From positions 1 to 33,433 of the forward strand of contig JBBSME010000017.1 in the NCBI GenBank assembly GCA_038233335.1: a stretch of DNA of 33,433 bases. Direction: 5' to 3'. Numbering within the stretch: position 1 is the first letter of the stretch; the number at the start of each line of letters is the position of its first letter. Origin of the DNA: Iamia sp038233335. GTDB taxonomy: Bacteria > Actinomycetota > Acidimicrobiia > Acidimicrobiales > Iamiaceae. Below the pieces are notes generated by a model. The model ran no database searches, had not been told where the DNA came from, and saw nothing but the letters and a program-made list of their open reading frames with translations. This document shows positions 30,624 through 33,433 of the stretch, one piece after another. Made by a program: the position numbers and the translations under genes.

Positions 30624-31615
30624 TCGCATGCGGCCGGCCGGGACGAGGTGCCGGGGAGACGGATCCAGAGGTCGGCGAGCAGGAGGGGCACCAGCACCCG
30701 GACCTCGAACCACCCGGCGGTCGCGGCGCTCAACAGCAGGTAGGGGAGTGACAGGAGGTAGAACCACCTCCGGCGCGGTGCGGAGCTCTCGGCCGGCTCC
30801 ACCACCTCGGCGGTGAGGGCGGACCAGGCCACGAGCAGCACGGCGGCCATGGCCAGGCCGATCCACCGGACGGGTGTTGTCAGGTTCTCGTCCAGGCTCA
30901 CGGCTTGGCGCACCTGGAAGGGCCCGCCGAGGGCGATGCGCAGGCCGACGTAGGCCACCGCCCCGGCGCCCAGGGTCGACCACGCGACCTGCTGCTCACG
31001 GCGGGACCGGTCGTCGGCCAGCACCACCGCGACGAGGGCCACGCCGGCGAGCAGGGCCGTCTCCCGGGTCAGCACGCCCAGGACCATGAACCCGGGCGCG
31101 AGGGCATCCCAGGGCGGGCGTGACCAGGCCGCCAGCACCACCGCCCCCATCCACAGCAGCGAGAGGTCGTCGTACGGGGTCACGACGTAGGCGGTGAGGG
31201 TCACGAGCAGGATGGTGAGGAGCTGGAGGACGGTGCGGCGCGGACCCGTGATGCCGGCCCGGCTGAGCAGGGCGCCGGCCAGAGCGACGAAGCCGACGAA
31301 GGCGATGCCGTTGACCACCACGAGCCCGGTGAACACCTCCCCCGACTGGGCGGATCCGAGCCTGGCCCCGAGCGGGTTGCCTACCAAGTCGGTCACGGCC
31401 TCGACCAGCTCGGTCCCGAGCAGCCGGTAGCGGTAGATCCCGCTGTGGTACTGCTCGTCGAAGCGCGGCTGGCTGAAGGTGACCTCCGACCACCACGAGG
31501 CGTAGCCGACCGAGGTGGCCGCGTAGGCGAATAGAGCGAGGGCCAGCTCACCGACCAGTGGGCGCGAGCAAGGGCGCGTCGTGCCCCCGGCCTCTGCCGG
31601 CGCCGAGGAGGTCAT
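30602..31615 (-). CDS. Polytopic membrane protein, unknown (glycosyltransferase-like)
   Basis: The product has 337 residues with about eight to nine hydrophobic segments. An outer loop after the first helix reads FSQPRFDEQYHSGIYRYRLLG, and VTPYDDLSLLWMG and VLTRETALLAG occur in following loops. Membrane proteins of this shape, with an acidic and aromatic first loop and TRE in the core, are common in actinobacterial glycan clusters but have no proven activity. The C-terminal WFEVRVLVPLLLADLWIR is typical of the group. It is divergent from the next GT-C-like gene with 18 bases between starts. No transfer activity can be claimed. Confidence 0.65.
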   Translation of the reverse strand: MTSSAPAEAGGTTRPCSRPLVGELALALFAYAATSVGYASWWSEVTFSQPRFDEQYHSGIYRYRLLGTELVEAVTDLVGNPLGARLGSAQSGEVFTGLVVVNGIAFVGFVALAGALLSRAGITGPRRTVLQLLTILLVTLTAYVVTPYDDLSLLWMGAVVLAAWSRPPWDALAPGFMVLGVLTRETALLAGVALVAVVLADDRSRREQQVAWSTLGAGAVAYVGLRIALGGPFQVRQAVSLDENLTTPVRWIGLAMAAVLLVAWSALTAEVVEPAESSAPRRRWFYLLSLPYLLLSAATAGWFEVRVLVPLLLADLWIRLPGTSSRPAACDQGAAST

Positions 31616-31619
31616 GCCC

Positions 31620-31625
31620 TAGGCT
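31620..31625 (+). promoter_or_regulatory. -10-like box, second GT-C-like gene
   Basis: TAGGCT lies 8 nt before GTG 31634 and only 4 nt upstream of the divergent start codon at 31615. There is no ribosome binding site. Confidence 0.45.
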
Positions 31626-31633
31626 GTCCGCCG

Positions 31634-33169
31634 GTGCGGAGAGAGTGGGGGACCCTCGGGGCCATGGCGGTCGCGGCGCTGTGGGCCGGGCTCTTGGCCG
31701 TGACCCTGGCCGTCCCACTGACGTTCATGGCCGACGACGCGCTGTTCTACGTCGTGATCGGGCGCAACGTCGCCGCCGGTGACGGGATCACCTTCAGCCA
31801 GGTGATGCCGACGAACGGTTTCCAACCCCTCTGGCAGGGGTTCGTCGCCGCTGCGACCTGGGTCGCGTCTGCGGTCGGGCACGGGTCGCCCATCGGCATC
31901 TTGCGTGCCACCCTGCTCCTGTACTTCGCCGTGGTCGGGCTGGGGGTCGCCATCTTCGATCGAGTCCTCCGGCGGTGCCGGTCCTCGGTCCTCGGCCGCG
32001 TGCTGGCCGCGCTGGGGGCGGTGGTCTTCCTGGCCGGACCCGTCGGCGTGGTCGGCTCCGAGGCGGCGCTCGTGTTCGTCTCCCTCGGGGGCGTCCTGCT
32101 CCTGGTCGACGTCCTCTCCCGGGCGGTCGCGGTGCCGAGGGTGATGCTCATCGGGGCCGGCGCGCTGCTCGGCGTGCTGATGCTGTCGCGCCTCGACACC
32201 GTGTTCGTGGCCGGCGCCGCGGTGCTGGCCGTGGCCGGTCTCGGCCCCGCCCCTTCAGGCGTGCGCTGGGTGCGGGCGGCCACGCTCCTGGTGACGGCGT
32301 CGGTGGTGGTCGGGCCCTACCTGGCCTGGAACCTGGCCGAGTTCGGGCGTCTCCTGCCCATCTCCGGGGCGATCAAGCTCGACGGTCTCCGGCTCCAGGT
32401 CTCGCCGGGGGCGATCGGCCGTAGTGGATGGGCCCTCCTGGCGATCGGTGTCACGGCGGGCGCAGTGGCCTTCGCCGGGTCCACGTCGCGGCGGGCGCTG
32501 GTGGTGTGGGCCGTCCCCCTCGCCGGAGCGGTGGTGGCGTCGGCCTTCTACATCCTCCTGAGCCCGGGGGGCTTCACGGACCTCGAGTGGTACCGGGTGC
32601 CGCACCTGGCCGCGGCACTGGTCGCGGTGGCGGTGGCCGTCACCCGGCTGGAAGCGAGCGCCGCCCGACCGACGGTCGGGGTGGCGGCGCTCGGCACCTC
32701 GCTCCTGCTCCTCGGGACGGGTTGGGTGATCACGACGCGGAGGCTGGAGGGCCCCAACCGAGAGCTGTTCGATCCCCTCGAGGCCTTCGGGTACGCGTCC
32801 GACCGGGCGCTCCCCGACGGAGCCGTGGTGGCCACGGTGGACTACCCCGGCGTGCTGGGCCTGACCGACGAGCACCCGCTGGTCGCGCTCGACGGGCTGA
32901 CCGGCGACTTCTCCTTCCAGGAGGACCTGCGCGACCTGGGCGCGGCCTGCGCCCTCTCGAACCGGGGCGTCACCCACCTCATCACCATCACCGACGAGCG
33001 GTTGGTGGCGATCCCCGGAGAGGCCGGCGCCTTCCGCCAGCCGGTCGGCAGCTGGCTCAACGATCGACCCGTGGGGTCGATCCGGGTCGACGAGGAGGGC
33101 CTGGTCCTCGATGATCCTCGCAGCGGTCTCAGCCTCTGGCGGGTGGACCTCGACTGCCGCGGTCGCTGA
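31634..33169 (+). CDS. GT-C family membrane glycosyltransferase-like protein
   Basis: The product has 511 residues with about ten to eleven hydrophobic segments. The first outer loop reads TFMADDALFYVVIGRNVAAG, then TNGFQPLWQGF. The paired acidic residues (ADD) and NGxxPLW are the recognised features of bacterial mannosyltransferase/ArnT-like GT-C proteins, which take sugars from polyprenyl-phosphate donors. A soluble C-terminal domain of about 140 residues follows the last helix, as in several such enzymes. Acceptor and sugar are unknown. GTG 31634 is set by TAGGCT 8 nt upstream. It is divergent from the minus-strand membrane protein. Confidence 0.75.
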   Translation: MRREWGTLGAMAVAALWAGLLAVTLAVPLTFMADDALFYVVIGRNVAAGDGITFSQVMPTNGFQPLWQGFVAAATWVASAVGHGSPIGILRATLLLYFAVVGLGVAIFDRVLRRCRSSVLGRVLAALGAVVFLAGPVGVVGSEAALVFVSLGGVLLLVDVLSRAVAVPRVMLIGAGALLGVLMLSRLDTVFVAGAAVLAVAGLGPAPSGVRWVRAATLLVTASVVVGPYLAWNLAEFGRLLPISGAIKLDGLRLQVSPGAIGRSGWALLAIGVTAGAVAFAGSTSRRALVVWAVPLAGAVVASAFYILLSPGGFTDLEWYRVPHLAAALVAVAVAVTRLEASAARPTVGVAALGTSLLLLGTGWVITTRRLEGPNRELFDPLEAFGYASDRALPDGAVVATVDYPGVLGLTDEHPLVALDGLTGDFSFQEDLRDLGAACALSNRGVTHLITITDERLVAIPGEAGAFRQPVGSWLNDRPVGSIRVDEEGLVLDDPRSGLSLWRVDLDCRGR

Positions 33170-33210
33170 CAGGTGCGTGCGGCTGGCTCCCGGACGAGCT
33201 GGCCCGATGA

Positions 33211-33226
33211 GGCCCGGGCGCGGGCC
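33211..33226 (+). terminator. GC-rich stem-loop after GT-C-like gene
   Basis: GGCCCG and CGGGCC pair across a GGCG loop, 42 nt after the stop codon. The stem is short and there is no U-tract, so it is a weak terminator candidate. Confidence 0.35.
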
Positions 33227-33264
33227 GGCACCGTGACCGGGCCGTGGGCGTCGACTGAGCGCCG

Positions 33265-33278
33265 GGCCCGAGCGGGCC
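33265..33278 (+). promoter_or_regulatory. Palindrome GGCCCG-AG-CGGGCC next to a -10 box
   Basis: Six-base arms flank two bases and end one base before the TACCAT box. It may be an operator for the last gene or a second stem-loop of the preceding one. Confidence 0.3.
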
Positions 33279-33279
33279 G

Positions 33280-33285
33280 TACCAT
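33280..33285 (+). promoter_or_regulatory. -10-like box, last gene
   Basis: TACCAT lies 48 nt before ATG 33334. The expected leader of about 42 nt contains GGGAGGGA as ribosome binding site. Confidence 0.4.
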
Positions 33286-33333
33286 CGCCGGACGGTCCGA
33301 CTGGCGGGCCGCATCCCCCGGGAGGGACCAGCG

Positions 33334-33433
33334 ATGGCCAACGACCACCCCTACGCCGATCGCTACGGGGTCAACCGTCGCATCCCCACCCACGGTCGGC
33401 CGCGCGCCGAGGTCCTGGCCGAGCTGGAGGCCA
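33334..33433 (+). CDS. N-terminus of a probable PLP-dependent decarboxylase (partial)
   Basis: Thirty-three residues are visible before the window ends. IPTHGRPRAEVLAELEA resembles the start of the sphingosine-1-phosphate-lyase/glutamate-decarboxylase-like group, where (L/I)P..GRPREEVLAEL is common. The resemblance is short and from memory. ATG 33334 has GGGAGGGA about 8 bases upstream. It could belong to another family, so only the existence of the gene is secure. Confidence 0.45.
   Translation, partial: MANDHPYADRYGVNRRIPTHGRPRAEVLAELEA

Noticed and set aside
1..33433. tRNA or rRNA genes, insertion sequences, phage or conjugation genes, att sites
   Set aside because: I scanned for transposase or integrase motifs in the translations, terminal repeats and cloverleaf-like segments and saw none; small ncRNAs cannot be excluded by eye.

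Overview
The window is about 33 kb of very GC-rich, densely packed bacterial DNA with many GTG starts, many 1-11 bp gene overlaps, and no RNA gene, insertion sequence or CRISPR array that I can see. Gene content (glucosyl-3-phosphoglycerate synthase, class E sortase, TetR and SufR-like regulators, FGGY kinase, DUF885 protein, NDMA/Zn-type alcohol dehydrogenase) points to an actinobacterium. The presence of a complete cytochrome c maturation System I (ccm) operon, where most studied actinobacteria use System II, suggests a deep lineage such as Acidimicrobiia. The taxonomic placement is inference.

Layout. 1-2.8 kb: tail of a TPR protein, a CPA1-type Na+/H+ antiporter and a Tat-exported beta-helix protein, closed by a strong hairpin. 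2.9-5.7 kb: a fasciclin lipoprotein and a membrane-anchored sulfite-oxidase-type molybdoenzyme on the minus strand, separated by tandem hairpins and a regulatory stretch. 5.8-10.3 kb: a phosphotransferase, a DUF885 metallohydrolase, a TetR regulator and a zinc alcohol dehydrogenase, the last with a perfect 14-bp palindrome over its promoter. 10.4-12.2 kb: a truncated esterase remnant, a small membrane protein and GpgS. 12.2-14.5 kb: a two-gene minus-strand unit of a DHPS-like pterin-binding protein and a sugar kinase. 14.6-16.2 kb: two crotonase-family proteins, the second without either usual catalytic glutamate. 16.2-17.3 kb: a class E sortase, divergent from the ccm operon. 17.3-24.3 kb: ccmABCDEFGHI in order, including a 48-residue ccmD. 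24.4-28.6 kb: a SixA-type phosphatase, a cysteine desulfurase, a lipoprotein, and a SufR-like regulator divergent from an Mrp/ApbC Fe-S carrier. 28.6-33.2 kb: three polytopic membrane proteins (two GT-C-like glycosyltransferase candidates and one related-looking protein) flanking a decayed SGNH hydrolase. 33.3 kb onward: the start of a probable PLP-dependent decarboxylase.

Two themes tie the window together. First, heme, Fe-S and redox: the ccm operon, cysteine desulfurase, SufR-like regulator, Mrp and molybdoenzyme all serve cofactor or redox metabolism. Second, promoter architecture: at least eleven genes have a TANNNT box only 4-11 nt before the start codon, implying leaderless transcripts, while genes with a longer leader carry a GGAG-type ribosome binding site. 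Those boxes were used here to choose starts. The most interesting candidates are the shared SufR-like/mrp operator, the System I operon, the divergent DHPS-like protein beside a sugar kinase, and the crotonase without acid/base glutamates.
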